Of a stretch of DNA of 64,000 nt, positions 18,206-26,922 are shown one piece after another. Every line of letters begins with the position of its first letter. Position 1 is the first letter of the stretch. Location: the NCBI RefSeq assembly GCF_018390735.1, contig NZ_JAHBCL010000026.1:1-64000 (forward strand), in the 5' to 3' direction. The notes beneath the pieces were generated by a model. The model worked only from the letters and a program-made list of their open reading frames with translations, made no database searches and had not been told where the DNA came from. This DNA comes from Fusibacter paucivorans. GTDB lineage: Bacteria; Bacillota; Clostridia; Peptostreptococcales; Acidaminobacteraceae. Made by a program: the position numbers and the translations under genes.

Positions 18206-18211
18206 TATAAT
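18206..18211 (+). promoter_or_regulatory. -10 element of yaaA
   Basis: TATAAT 68 nt before the start codon with a partial -35 (TAGGCA) at 17-bp spacing. Confidence 0.45.
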
Positions 18212-18278
18212 GTTTGCGATATCAGCCTGAAGTATAAAGTTCATTCTCATTATTTTTATTGAAAGGAGCATCATTCAA

Positions 18279-19037
18279 ATGATACTCATCATATCACCTG
18301 CCAAAAAAATGAATCTCGACATTGACAGTCTCCCCTATGAAACGCTCCCTGCTTTTTTAAATGAAACGACTGAAATTTTAAAAACACTCCGAACTTTTGA
18401 TTACGCTTCACTTAAAAAACTGTGGGCCTGCAACGATTCCATCGCTACACTCAACACAGAACGCGTGCGTGAAATGGATATCACGCGGCGGCTGACCCCT
18501 GCTCTTCTCGCTTATGAAGGCATTCAGTATCAATATATGGCACCGCATGTCTTTGAAGATCGCCATTTTGAATATATTAAAACCCATTTGCGAATCCTCT
18601 CCGGCTTCTACGGCGTCTTGCGCCCCTTTGACGGCGTTACACCCTACCGACTGGAAATGCAGGCTAAGTTAAAGGTAAACGGCTATCAAAACCTTTATCG
18701 CTTTTGGGGAAAAAAATTAGCGCTCCATCTCGCTAAGGAAACCGATCTCATTATCAATCTCGCCTCTAAAGAATACAGTCGGAGCATCGAACCTCATCTG
18801 CCTAAACACGTTAAGGTCATCACCTGTGAATTCAGCGAAAATATTAATGGCAAGCGCATTGAAAAAGCAACCCTCTGCAAAATGGCACGCGGCGAAATGG
18901 TGCGCTACATGGCAGAAAATCAAATTGAAACCCCAGATGGGATCAAGTATTTCAACCGCCTCGATTATGCCTATGATGAAAACGTTTCAACAGATACACA
19001 CTATGTTTTTATCAAACGTCCAACCCTACGTAAATAA
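18279..19037 (+). CDS. yaaA: YaaA family peroxide stress protein (UPF0246)
   Basis: 252 aa. It begins ILIISPAKKMN and holds YQYMAPHVF, GFYGVLRPFDGVTPYRLEMQ and the lysine-rich C-terminus of the YaaA family. In E. coli YaaA is an OxyR-induced DNA-binding protein that limits free iron damage during peroxide stress. The next gene on the same strand is a peroxiredoxin behind a PerR-like operator, a matching context. AAAGGAG lies about 10 bp before ATG. Confidence 0.92.
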   Translation: MILIISPAKKMNLDIDSLPYETLPAFLNETTEILKTLRTFDYASLKKLWACNDSIATLNTERVREMDITRRLTPALLAYEGIQYQYMAPHVFEDRHFEYIKTHLRILSGFYGVLRPFDGVTPYRLEMQAKLKVNGYQNLYRFWGKKLALHLAKETDLIINLASKEYSRSIEPHLPKHVKVITCEFSENINGKRIEKATLCKMARGEMVRYMAENQIETPDGIKYFNRLDYAYDENVSTDTHYVFIKRPTLRK

Positions 19038-19088
19038 TTCCCTTCCAAATCTTTTTCAAACATGGCGAAAAAAAATTTAAGATTGTTA

Positions 19089-19117
19089 TTGACATATGCT
19101 TTATAGAATGTTATTCT
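19089..19117 (+). promoter_or_regulatory. sigma-A promoter of the peroxiredoxin gene
   Basis: TTGACA, 17-bp spacer, TATTCT. The PerR-like box starts 4 bp downstream, so a bound repressor would block it. Confidence 0.7.
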
Positions 19118-19121
19118 CATA

Positions 19122-19136
19122 TTGTAATCATTACAA
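19122..19136. promoter_or_regulatory. PerR/Fur-type operator
   Basis: TTGTAATCATTACAA is a perfect 7-1-7 palindrome differing from the PerR consensus TTATAATNATTATAA only at one symmetric position pair. ATTCTCA/TGAGAAT arms extend the symmetry on both sides. It overlaps the transcription start region of the peroxiredoxin gene. Confidence 0.82.
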
Positions 19137-19253
19137 ATTGAGAATAGTTTTCTTTCACTTGTTCTTTTCCCACTGAGACATTACATAGTGACATCAAATT
19201 CTCATCACACAATTGTTAAACTAAAAATCATATTATTTCTAAGGAGGCAAACA

Positions 19254-19913
19254 ATGGAACCCGCTAAATTACCTTTACTAGGAGACGCTTTTCCGAAAAT
19301 GCAAGTAACGACAACACACGGTGTTAAAACACTACCTGATGACTATAAGGGCAAATGGTTTGTACTGTTCAGCCATCCCGGCGATTTCACCCCTGTCTGT
19401 ACCACTGAATTCGTCGCTTTTTCAAAGAAGAATGAGGCTTTTAAAGCACTCAATACTGAATTGATCGGCTTATCAGTCGACCAAGTTTTCTCACATATTA
19501 AATGGATTGAGTGGATCAATGAAAATACAGATACCACTATTCCATTCCCGGTTATCGCAGATGAACTCGGCATTGTTGCCACAACACTTGGCATGCTGCA
19601 CCAAGGTAAGGGAACCAATACAGTTCGCGCCGTCTTTATCGTCGATCCCGAAGGTGTCCTGCGCCTGATGATGTACTATCCGCAAGAAATCGGAAGAAGT
19701 GTCGATGAAGTTCTCCGTGCATTAAACGCTCTGCAAGTGACTGATGCCAATGGTGTTGCCGCACCTGAAAACTATCCGAACAACGCATGGCTCGGTTCAG
19801 ATGTCATTGTGCCGCCAGCAAATACCGAAGCACTGAAAGCACAACGATTAGCCGATGCAGCAGCCGGCAAAATCACTTGCAAAGACTGGTGGCTCTGCCA
19901 TAAAAAGCTTTAA
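19254..19913 (+). CDS. peroxiredoxin, Prx6/1-Cys-type long form
   Basis: 219 aa thiol peroxidase. The active site is [14 protein letters not shown] (peroxidatic Cys near residue 47), followed by the Prx6-type long C-terminal arm. A further cysteine pair near the end ([12 protein letters not shown]) could serve as resolving thiols, as in archaeal-type Prx6 proteins. It reduces hydrogen peroxide and organic peroxides. ATG at 19254 with AAGGAGG is chosen over an upstream in-frame start at 19188 that has no RBS. PerR-type control is likely from the operator. Confidence 0.92.
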   Translation: MEPAKLPLLGDAFPKMQVTTTHGVKTLPDDYKGKWFVLFSHPGDFTPVCTTEFVAFSKKNEAFKALNTELIGLSVDQVFSHIKWIEWINENTDTTIPFPVIADELGIVATTLGMLHQGKGTNTVRAVFIVDPEGVLRLMMYYPQEIGRSVDEVLRALNALQVTDANGVAAPENYPNNAWLGSDVIVPPANTEALKAQRLADAAAGKITCKDWWLCHKKL

Positions 19914-20084
19914 TACGGTATAATCCATAGAATGATTTACCGGTGTCACACGAGAACTTGTGTCTGACCATCATCAATTGGAAGCATCGTTTAAAAAATG
20001 CTATTGGTCTTAAAACAATTCCTGCTATGACAATCTAAAGAAATGATGTCGTTTCCTCAATTAAAAAAGCACCTAAAAAAGTAC

Positions 20085-20122
20085 CTTCCAAAGCAATATA
20101 ATTTTGGAAGGTATTTTTAATT
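20085..20122. terminator. bidirectional terminator
   Basis: ACCTTCCAAA/TTTTGGAAGGT stem with A-run before and TTTTTAATTT after. It lies between the peroxiredoxin gene and the convergent anti-sigma gene. The rest of 19914-20242 holds only short direct repeats of CTTTCGTTAAT and TTCACCTAAA (20158-20205). Confidence 0.72.
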
Positions 20123-20242
20123 TCAGCAATTTTGCATTTAAGAAACTTACTTGATGATCTTTCGTTAATCTTTCGTTAATCCTTCACCTAAAACTTCACC
20201 TAAAGCGCTATTCTAAATGATCTACCATCGCAGTTCGATAAG

Positions 20243-21298
20243 TTATTCCACACTTTCTAAAGGAAACGTAACCCGCCAGTCGCCTTCCGTCTTCATACCA
20301 GAAGTCACAAAGTCGCCATATAAAGCGTACGCTGCTATGTTTTCGAGTGGTACATCGAAGACGCATTCATGATAGTCAATGCGGCCGATCTGCTCGTCTG
20401 TCTCGGAAAAGTAGAAGCTAAAATCACAGTCAATTTCAGTGCCGTTTTCATCTTTCAAATAAAAGAATCCGTGATTATCATTGTCAAGCGGGTGTTCTAC
20501 AGCCGTTTGTATATGCAGCTCACCGTCTATATAGGCAATACCCGTGAATGCGATGCCGTCAATAGGAAAGTTTGCCATGGGAACTGACGGCACGAGCGCA
20601 ATGGGATTTTTCTCAAATTCCAAATAGCCTTGATAATCTCGTCCGCCGCCGCCATTCGACGATACGGTTTGTGTATGCTCGGCGTCCGCTATATTGGCAA
20701 GTGAGACGGGAATCGCCAGATCTTCATAGCTGTTTTTTTGACTTAAAAATTCTCGCACAGAAAACGTGATTTTATCCCCGTCAATATTTTGTCCACCCCA
20801 TTCGTCTATTGTAATTAAGAACGTAACGATTTTTGTTTTTTCATCATACCCAATCATCTGACAATGGGCTGAACTATCAAAGGGACGATTAATTGTATAA
20901 CTATCAAAGAGATCTGTCGTGCCATCAATGCGATTTTCAGTTAGATCCTGCATGGTCACATAGATTTCTGCCGTTTTCTGATGAATATTTGCAGAAACGA
21001 CCTCTAATTTTATACCATTGCTAATACTGGATTTTTGGACCGGCATAAAAAATTGCGCCACGCTTGGCGAAACCATATACATCAGCTGGTAAATCGGTTC
21101 TACCGTGGATGCAATGACAGGCATCGTCATTACTAAAATTGCGCTAAAAACGACGAGCATCATGATATTTCTTTTCAATCTTAGCGATATCATGCGCTTC
21201 TTGCAATGCTTACCGCGAGCCGCGCTTAAAACGTCCTGCATCAGCTGTTCGCTTGGAAAAATATGACTATTCATACGGTGATAGCTTTCTTTAAACAT
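20243..21298 (-). CDS. DUF4179-type membrane anti-sigma factor
   Basis: 351 aa. Residues 1-42 are cytoplasmic and basic. One membrane segment (NIMMLVVFSAILVMTMPVIA) follows, then an extracellular domain rich in beta-type sequence. This build fits DUF4179/RsiV-like anti-sigma factors, although no zinc-binding ZAS motif is visible. The gene overlaps the ECF sigma gene by 8 bp (start embedded in its end, RBS GGAGGAGG), so the pair is translationally coupled. Confidence 0.78.
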   Translation of the reverse strand: MFKESYHRMNSHIFPSEQLMQDVLSAARGKHCKKRMISLRLKRNIMMLVVFSAILVMTMPVIASTVEPIYQLMYMVSPSVAQFFMPVQKSSISNGIKLEVVSANIHQKTAEIYVTMQDLTENRIDGTTDLFDSYTINRPFDSSAHCQMIGYDEKTKIVTFLITIDEWGGQNIDGDKITFSVREFLSQKNSYEDLAIPVSLANIADAEHTQTVSSNGGGGRDYQGYLEFEKNPIALVPSVPMANFPIDGIAFTGIAYIDGELHIQTAVEHPLDNDNHGFFYLKDENGTEIDCDFSFYFSETDEQIGRIDYHECVFDVPLENIAAYALYGDFVTSGMKTEGDWRVTFPLESVE

Positions 21299-21779
21299 CC
21301 TGATCCTCCTCCAGTATATTTTTTAGCATTGCTCTCGCACGTGTAAGCTGCGTTCTTACCGTAGAGCTCTTTCGCTCTAAGCTTTCAGCAATGGCTTCTG
21401 TGGACATATCCTCATAGTAGTATAAGTGAATAACCTCTCTATATTTTGTCGGTAGCTGCTGCAATTCATTATAAAGATCAATGGCCTCTTTTGTTTCAAA
21501 GGGCAGGGTTTCTTCTAAAGGCACTATCTTTCTCTTCCAGGCAGAACCCCATAGTTTTTTGGAACAATTAACCGTTACTTTGATAAGCCATGCTTTTCTG
21601 TGGTCTTCATTTTCAAAAACCGGCTGTTTTTTGATATAGCGTAAAAAGACTTCTTGATAAATCTCATCGGCATCGTGTCTTGTTCCCGTTCGCGCAAAAG
21701 CAAGACGATAGACCATGTTGCTATAGCATTTTATAACCGCTTCGGCACTTTCATCCATACACAATGGCTGTGGCTCCAT
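21291..21779 (-). CDS. ECF sigma factor (SigV/SigW-like)
   Basis: 162 aa. Region 2 is visible as MVYRLAFARTGTRHDADEIYQEVFLRY and region 4 as LPTKYREVIHLYYYEDMSTEAIAESL followed by STVRTQLTRARAML, the DNA-recognition helix. It should direct RNA polymerase to envelope or stress genes when released by the downstream anti-sigma factor. RBS AAAGGAGGGG. It is probably autoregulated, but no clear ECF promoter was picked out by eye. Confidence 0.92.
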   Translation of the reverse strand: MEPQPLCMDESAEAVIKCYSNMVYRLAFARTGTRHDADEIYQEVFLRYIKKQPVFENEDHRKAWLIKVTVNCSKKLWGSAWKRKIVPLEETLPFETKEAIDLYNELQQLPTKYREVIHLYYYEDMSTEAIAESLERKSSTVRTQLTRARAMLKNILEEDQDV

Positions 21780-21841
21780 ATTAAATCCCCTCCTTTCACC
21801 CTAAACACCTTTCAACGAGTCATTATGCTACAGGCAAAAGC

Positions 21842-21870
21842 AAAAAAATAAGCGTGCCATTAGCACGCTA
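21842..21870 (-). terminator. Rho-independent terminator after the small membrane protein gene
   Basis: AGCGTGC/GCACGCT stem, then TATTTTTTT on the minus strand. Confidence 0.78.
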
Positions 21871-21965
21871 AACAATTCATTACGATATTATACCATTTTC
21901 TCTATTTTATCAAATCTTAAAATGCTGTCATCTAATCAGTCCAAATACGCAGTCTGCTTTATTGC

Positions 21966-22436
21966 TCAATAGGTCAACATATTCGGCTCATTAAATCTCA
22001 TGCTAAAAAAGAGAATACCGGGAACAAGCGTTGGTAAAAGAATTGAAATCACGGTATAGAGTACAGCACGATCTTCTGCATACTGTTTGAAAATCATAAA
22101 AAATGTATAGATCGTCAGCAATGACATGATAATCCGAAGCAAAGCGCCGATAACCGGTACTCTACTTAAAACAACTGATAGCAGTAAACCGACAACGAGT
22201 ATGTGTTCCGCATGATCATATGATTTGTCGCCAAATCGCAAAGGGCCAATCAATTGCCCCATGATCCATAAATTTCCTACTGGTATCCATGCCAGCCAAG
22301 CGTTGTCAATCCCCCTGTTTTGCGCCATGCGCATTAAACCAAGTGCTGACAATATGTATCCGACAATACCACTTAACAAGAGAACTGCAATCAATAAAAA
22401 CGCAGCAGTGCCAATCGAAGCCAGAAAAAAGTCCAT
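21966..22436 (-). CDS. small integral membrane protein, function unknown
   Basis: 156 aa with four hydrophobic stretches (about residues 8-32, 47-60, 82-102 and 105-146). The segment MAQNRGIDNAWLAWIPVGNLWIMGQLI recalls proteins annotated as DUF5684-like membrane proteins, where a short amphipathic loop separates the first two helices. RBS GAGGT, monocistronic, with its own terminator. No function can be assigned. Confidence 0.7.
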   Translation of the reverse strand: MDFFLASIGTAAFLLIAVLLLSGIVGYILSALGLMRMAQNRGIDNAWLAWIPVGNLWIMGQLIGPLRFGDKSYDHAEHILVVGLLLSVVLSRVPVIGALLRIIMSLLTIYTFFMIFKQYAEDRAVLYTVISILLPTLVPGILFFSMRFNEPNMLTY

Positions 22437-22492
22437 ATTAACCTCACAATATTTATTTGGTATTATTTACCATATTCAATATATTACCTTTT

Positions 22493-22994
22493 TTATCCAA
22501 TTAAGTCAAGTATTTGTCTATGTATAAAAAAAGATGTCCTGCAATCATTGCCGACTTTGCGAAAGTAAACAACTTGCAGACACCTTTCTTTGCTTTTTGT
22601 TTTATCGTTAAATATAACGTTTACAGCGCCCAAGCTTTTGCGCGATTCATCTCTGTGTACATACGATAATAATGCGCCTGTTTTTTTCATTAACGCTTCA
22701 TGCGTCCCCACTTCTTCAACAGAACCCTCATTGAGCAGAATAATTTGATCAGCATCTTTGATGGTATTGAGCCGGTGCGCAATGACCAGTACGGTTTTAT
22801 CTGCCGTTAATTTTTCAATGGCCTTGCGGATCGCATATTCGTTATCAGCATCCAATGACGCAGTTGCCTCATCCAACAATACAATCGGCGCATCTTTTAA
22901 AAGCGCCCTCGCAATGGAAACACGCTGTTTTTCTCCGCCTGACAGCGTTGAACCGCCTTCGCCAACAATCGTATCGTATTTTTTCTTCTTTGAT
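22493..22994 (-). pseudogene. C-terminal remnant of an ABC exporter ATPase
   Basis: The open frame holds YDTIVGEGGSTLSGGEKQR (signature motif), IVLLDEATASLD (Walker B) and VIAHRLNTI (H-loop) of an MsbA/multidrug-type exporter. The Walker A and all membrane helices are missing; the frame meets a stop just before the YDT motif near 22994. The last 45 residues do not look like the usual end of such proteins. It is best read as a truncated, nonfunctional gene fragment. Confidence 0.8.
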
Positions 22995-23175
22995 TGTCAA
23001 CGGCATAAAAAAATTTCAGAAAGCATTTCGATTAATATTTCAGCGACATTTCCTAAACATTACATAAATACTTTCCCAGTATGATGAACTTGTCAATCAC
23101 ACATGCGAAATGAAACGCAGCACACAATCGACAGACTGCGTAAACACGCAAATTATAACAAAAGGAGACAAAAAA

Positions 23176-23574
23176 ATGAGTAATAAAAAAATGGAAGAAG
23201 CCATCAAAGACAGGCTCGAAACAGGCTTTAAAAATTGGAACGGCGGCTATGAAAGCTGGCTCGTATGGTGCAACACACTTTATGATGATGCCTCTATGTA
23301 CAATGTTTATGGACATCGTCTTACATTGAAACAATATCAGGATATGATGGGCGACCTGTTTGCAAAGCAAGATATTTTCCTCGGAAAATTCCACAATATG
23401 ATTATCCAAGATGACTGGTGTGCCATCCGATATGACGTTGAAACAGTTGACAAAGCAACCGGCAAAAGAGAAACACAGGAATCAATGGAATTTGTCCATT
23501 TCAAAGAAACACCAACAGGCGTCAAAGTTGACGAAGGCTGGGCAACATCGACTTCACCGCTTCACGGCGCTTAA
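23176..23574 (+). CDS. SnoaL/NTF2-like fold protein
   Basis: 132 aa small alpha/beta protein whose layout (long N-terminal helix with WNGGYESWLVWCNTLYDDASMYNVYG, then beta-rich half ending EGWATS) fits the SnoaL-like NTF2 superfamily. ATG at 23176 has AAAGGAGA upstream; the longer in-frame start at 23110 lacks an RBS. The neighbouring downstream frame is a second, partial member of a similar family. Enzyme activity unknown. Confidence 0.7.
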   Translation: MSNKKMEEAIKDRLETGFKNWNGGYESWLVWCNTLYDDASMYNVYGHRLTLKQYQDMMGDLFAKQDIFLGKFHNMIIQDDWCAIRYDVETVDKATGKRETQESMEFVHFKETPTGVKVDEGWATSTSPLHGA

Positions 23575-23584
23575 GAGGGAATGA

Positions 23585-23851
23585 TGGCCATCTGACAATG
23601 GTTTTGTCATGCAAACACACTTTGGCGGCCATAAACCAGACGGCACCTTGGTTGATTTTTATGCCTATGGTTTTGTCAAAACAAATGTAGTCGGCGAAAT
23701 CACGCGCTGGGAAACTCATGTCAGCCCTGAATACAATGATTTTCTCGATGTGACGCTGGGTGTCCACGGACCATTTAAACAAGGGTCCGAACCCTATATG
23801 GCGGCACTTGCCCAAAAGCTCAAAGAAGCCGGCGTATCCTTACCAATGTAA
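23585..23851 (+). pseudogene. N-terminally truncated SnoaL/NTF2-like protein
   Basis: The frame is open from the TGA at 23582 and reads FGGHKPDGTLVDFYAYGF and ITRWETHVSPEYNDFLDV, the C-terminal half of a SnoaL-like protein. An RBS plus ATG ATG at 23581-23586 lies in another frame and stops after four codons. No N-terminal half precedes it, so a deletion probably removed it. Translation from ATG 23609 (80 aa) cannot be excluded. Confidence 0.6.
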
Positions 23852-23879
23852 ATGAACATCCTTGCAATCCAATATTTTT

Positions 23880-23925
23880 AAAGCGCTATCATGAGCGGAA
23901 TGCTTCCTGATAGCGCTTTTTATAA
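23880..23925. terminator. bidirectional terminator
   Basis: AAAGCGCTATCA/TGATAGCGCTTT perfect 12-bp stem followed by TTATAAT; separates the SnoaL region from convergent valS. Confidence 0.8.
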
Positions 23926-24050
23926 TGCTTTTTTGATGTTTTTTACTTAATACCTTTTACTTATTGCTTCTTACAGTACATTTCAACATCGCTTTTTAAG
24001 GTTTGGATTTGATAAAATTTGATGTCTTACGCTTCGATTAAAGGGTAATT

Positions 24051-26543
24051 TTATACTTCTTCAGTGAACACCAGCTTTCCAGCACGGCAACATGCTAAAA
24101 GATCACTTTCAGATTCTCTAAACCATGCTTGAAATTCAGATTTCGTCTTTACTTCAATCAGCGCCAGCTCAGCTTTTAAAGACAGCCCGTTTGTCGACTT
24201 ATACCGTCTCGCCTCGCTGACAGTCTTTTGAACATCTTCGCCAAATGCCAAGATCGCCGTATCGCCCGTTTCTCTTTGGTTCCATAGCATCTGATGCAGA
24301 GAATTTTCCTGTTCGCTTGCCTTAAAGAAATTTTGATAAAGGTACTCTGTGATATGCGGCACATAGATAGCGTAACATTTCAGCATGTTCATAAAGCAGT
24401 CATTAAGCGCATACTGTGCAGACCGCCTCGCATCATAACCGCGATGCTCCGGCTGGTACAGGCGCTCTTTGACGATTTCCAAGTAATCATCACACAAATT
24501 GTGCCAAAAGAAACCGTCCAGTGCCAGCCGTGCTGCACCAACCTCATAAACATCCAGCTGACTTTTTGCCTGATTAACCGTCAACCGGCACTTTTCAATA
24601 ATCCAACGATCGATCGGCAAGAGGGTTTCTGGCAGCTCTCCATTGTAGTCTTCTAAATGCTGTGCTGCAAATTTTGTCGCATGCCAAAGCTTCGTGATAA
24701 ATTTACGCGCCCCTTTTAATTCATCAAGATCAAAAAACGTATCCGTACCCAATTTGGCACTGGCAGCCCAATAGCGAATAACATCGGCAGAGTGCGTTTT
24801 AATCAATGCATCCGGTGCCATAGCGGCATTTTGCTTTGACTTGCTCATCTTTTCGCCTTTTTTCGCGAGGACAAATCCACTGATCATAATATCTTTCCAA
24901 GGTATGCGATTCGTATGGTAAAGACTCTTGACGATAGTGTAAAACGCCCATGTTCTGATGATTTCATGCGCCTGTGTTCGCAGTGCCATAGGCATTAGTT
25001 GCTCAGTACGGTCTTCGGCTTCACCCCATTTGGCATTGATAAACGGCGTCATGGAGGACGTCGCCCAAGTATCAAAGACACCCATTTCCGGTTCAAATGT
25101 AGTACATCCACATGTACACGGCTTATCCGGCTTTGATTCCATCGGATTTACCGGCAGCTTTGCTTCCTCTGCCAGCATAACAGCACCGCAGTTTTGACAA
25201 TACCAAACAGGAAAGGGAACGCCGAAATAGCGCTGTCTTGAAATGCACCAGTCCCATTTTAAGTTTTCAACCCAAGTGAGATAGCGATGCTTCATATGAG
25301 CCGGATACCAGTTGATTTCGTCAGCCGCTTCCAAATAGCGCTGTTTATTGCTTAAAATATCAATATACCATTGCCGTGACGGCAAAATCTCTGTATCGTG
25401 ACCGCATCTTTCATGTATGGCAATAGCGTGCTCAATGGTCTTTGACGACAAGAGCAATCCTGCTTCTGCCAATGCTTTGAGTACTTGCTGCCGTGCCTCT
25501 AAAACCGGCATGCCGCCAATGATCGGAACCGCTCTATCAATCGTCCCCTCAAATGTCATAACCGCCCGGTAAGGCAACTGATAGCGATCATACCACATGA
25601 CATCGGTACTGTCACCAAAGGTCGCACACATAACGACGCCCGTCCCCTTTTCACGCTCAACATCATCATCTGCCATGATGGGAATGTCATAATCATACAG
25701 CGGGACACGCGCCCTCTTGCCAATTAAATGCTGATATCGCGAATCTTCCGGATGTACAAAGAGGCAGACACAACCAAATAGGAGTTCAGGCCTCGTCGTT
25801 GCAACTGCAAGAACTTCGCCATCAACCTTAAAAGCGATATCGTTGAATGTCGTCTCGCGTGTCGCGACTTCCAGTTCCGCCTGCGCTATGGACGTCTGAC
25901 ACAGCGGGCACCAAAGAACAGGCGACTGTTTCAGATAAGCCTTGCCTGCCTTATAGAGTGCAATAAAAGACTTTTGTGAAATGCTTTGAGCCCTCGGGCT
26001 AATGGTTTCATACTGTAATGACCAGTCGACTGAAAATCCAAGTGTCTGCCACAGCGCTCTAAATGCTGCTTCGTACTTTGACGTCGTCTGGATGCATTTT
26101 TCTATAAACACTTCTCTTGGCAGTTCTTTTGCCAAGATGCCATTTTCGCGTTCAACAAGGCGCTCCGTCGGCAAACCGTTATCGTCAAAACCAAAGGGAT
26201 AGAAGACATTATACCCCTGCATCCGCTTATATCTAGCGATCATCTCAGCCTGTGTATAGGAAAAGATGTGCCCAATGTGAAGGCTCCCGCTAACCGTTGG
26301 CGGCGGTGTATCAATGGCGTACAGCGGCTTATCACTACTGTCATCAAATTTGTAGATTGCCGCTTCACGCCAAAATGCCTGCATGTCGCTTTCAACTGTT
26401 TTAAAGTCGTAATGTTTTGGGGTGGTTTTTGCATCACTTGCTTTCGCATGCTGTATCACTTTATGATGCCCTTTTTCTGCGCGTTCACCAAATAATTGAT
26501 TTTCCGACTCAACTCGTCCGCGTGTTTTCATTTGATCTTGCAT
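24051..26543 (-). CDS. valS: valyl-tRNA synthetase, archaeal-like short type
   Basis: 830 aa class I synthetase charging tRNA-Val. Motifs: HIGH within SGSLHIGHIFSYTQ (near residue 88), the editing domain with TTRPELLFGC (near residue 250), KMSKS within GEKMSKSKQN (near residue 570), then the anticodon-binding domain. The C-terminal coiled-coil arm of the usual bacterial ValS (about 880-950 aa) is absent, and the sequence style (PTVSGSLHIGH, DDNGLPTERL) matches the archaeal/alphaproteobacterial branch. It has an extra 35-residue polar N-terminus. RBS AAGGAGG. A T-box leader with a GUA specifier controls it. Confidence 0.93.
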   Translation of the reverse strand: MQDQMKTRGRVESENQLFGERAEKGHHKVIQHAKASDAKTTPKHYDFKTVESDMQAFWREAAIYKFDDSSDKPLYAIDTPPPTVSGSLHIGHIFSYTQAEMIARYKRMQGYNVFYPFGFDDNGLPTERLVERENGILAKELPREVFIEKCIQTTSKYEAAFRALWQTLGFSVDWSLQYETISPRAQSISQKSFIALYKAGKAYLKQSPVLWCPLCQTSIAQAELEVATRETTFNDIAFKVDGEVLAVATTRPELLFGCVCLFVHPEDSRYQHLIGKRARVPLYDYDIPIMADDDVEREKGTGVVMCATFGDSTDVMWYDRYQLPYRAVMTFEGTIDRAVPIIGGMPVLEARQQVLKALAEAGLLLSSKTIEHAIAIHERCGHDTEILPSRQWYIDILSNKQRYLEAADEINWYPAHMKHRYLTWVENLKWDWCISRQRYFGVPFPVWYCQNCGAVMLAEEAKLPVNPMESKPDKPCTCGCTTFEPEMGVFDTWATSSMTPFINAKWGEAEDRTEQLMPMALRTQAHEIIRTWAFYTIVKSLYHTNRIPWKDIMISGFVLAKKGEKMSKSKQNAAMAPDALIKTHSADVIRYWAASAKLGTDTFFDLDELKGARKFITKLWHATKFAAQHLEDYNGELPETLLPIDRWIIEKCRLTVNQAKSQLDVYEVGAARLALDGFFWHNLCDDYLEIVKERLYQPEHRGYDARRSAQYALNDCFMNMLKCYAIYVPHITEYLYQNFFKASEQENSLHQMLWNQRETGDTAILAFGEDVQKTVSEARRYKSTNGLSLKAELALIEVKTKSEFQAWFRESESDLLACCRAGKLVFTEEV

Positions 26544-26595
26544 GTTGTCATACCTCCTTTTTACCGAACACGTAAAGATGTTTTTTCTTCAAATT

Positions 26596-26633
26596 AAAAA
26601 AGCCCTAAGCAACTAAAACTAATTGCTTAGGGC
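26596..26633 (-). terminator. T-box attenuator terminator
   Basis: GCCCTAAGCAA/TTGCTTAGGGC 11-bp stem followed by TTTTTT on the minus strand, directly after the T-box sequence. Confidence 0.9.
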
Positions 26634-26885
26634 GAATTTTGCGTCCGTGGTACCACCTAAATTCAGATATGACTATCTGCACTCTGTCAATACGGGATGC
26701 TCACATCCGATATTGCTTTCCTCATAACGGTGGAAATTTCCGTTGAAGCCTACTTGGCATATTGCTTTTCGGTCCACTGCTCAAAGGCTACTTCCATACA
26801 TCCTTCACGAAGATTTCCACCAGCCATCTTCTCTCTCAGCATCCGGTACGTATGTACTCCTCCTTATCAACGCCATTTTTTCGTG
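26600..26885 (-). ncRNA. T-box leader, valine-specific, upstream of valS
   Basis: The minus strand carries the T-box core AGGTGGTACCACGGACGC (26641-26660), the stem I AGTA and AGAGAG features near its 5' end, and a GUA codon (26789-26791) in a GGAAGUAGC context, a fitting valine specifier. Uncharged tRNA-Val would stabilise the antiterminator and turn on valS. Confidence 0.92.
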
Positions 26886-26922
26886 TTCGTTTTTACCATC
26901 TTAGGTCATTCTTCCAAAAAAG

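Noticed and set aside
20158-20205. Short direct repeats CTTTCGTTAAT and TTCACCTAAA as a CRISPR-like array
   Set aside because: Only two copies each, no spacers of equal length, no cas genes.
23110-23175. Longer start of the SnoaL-like protein
   Set aside because: No RBS upstream, while ATG 23176 follows AAAGGAGA at good spacing.
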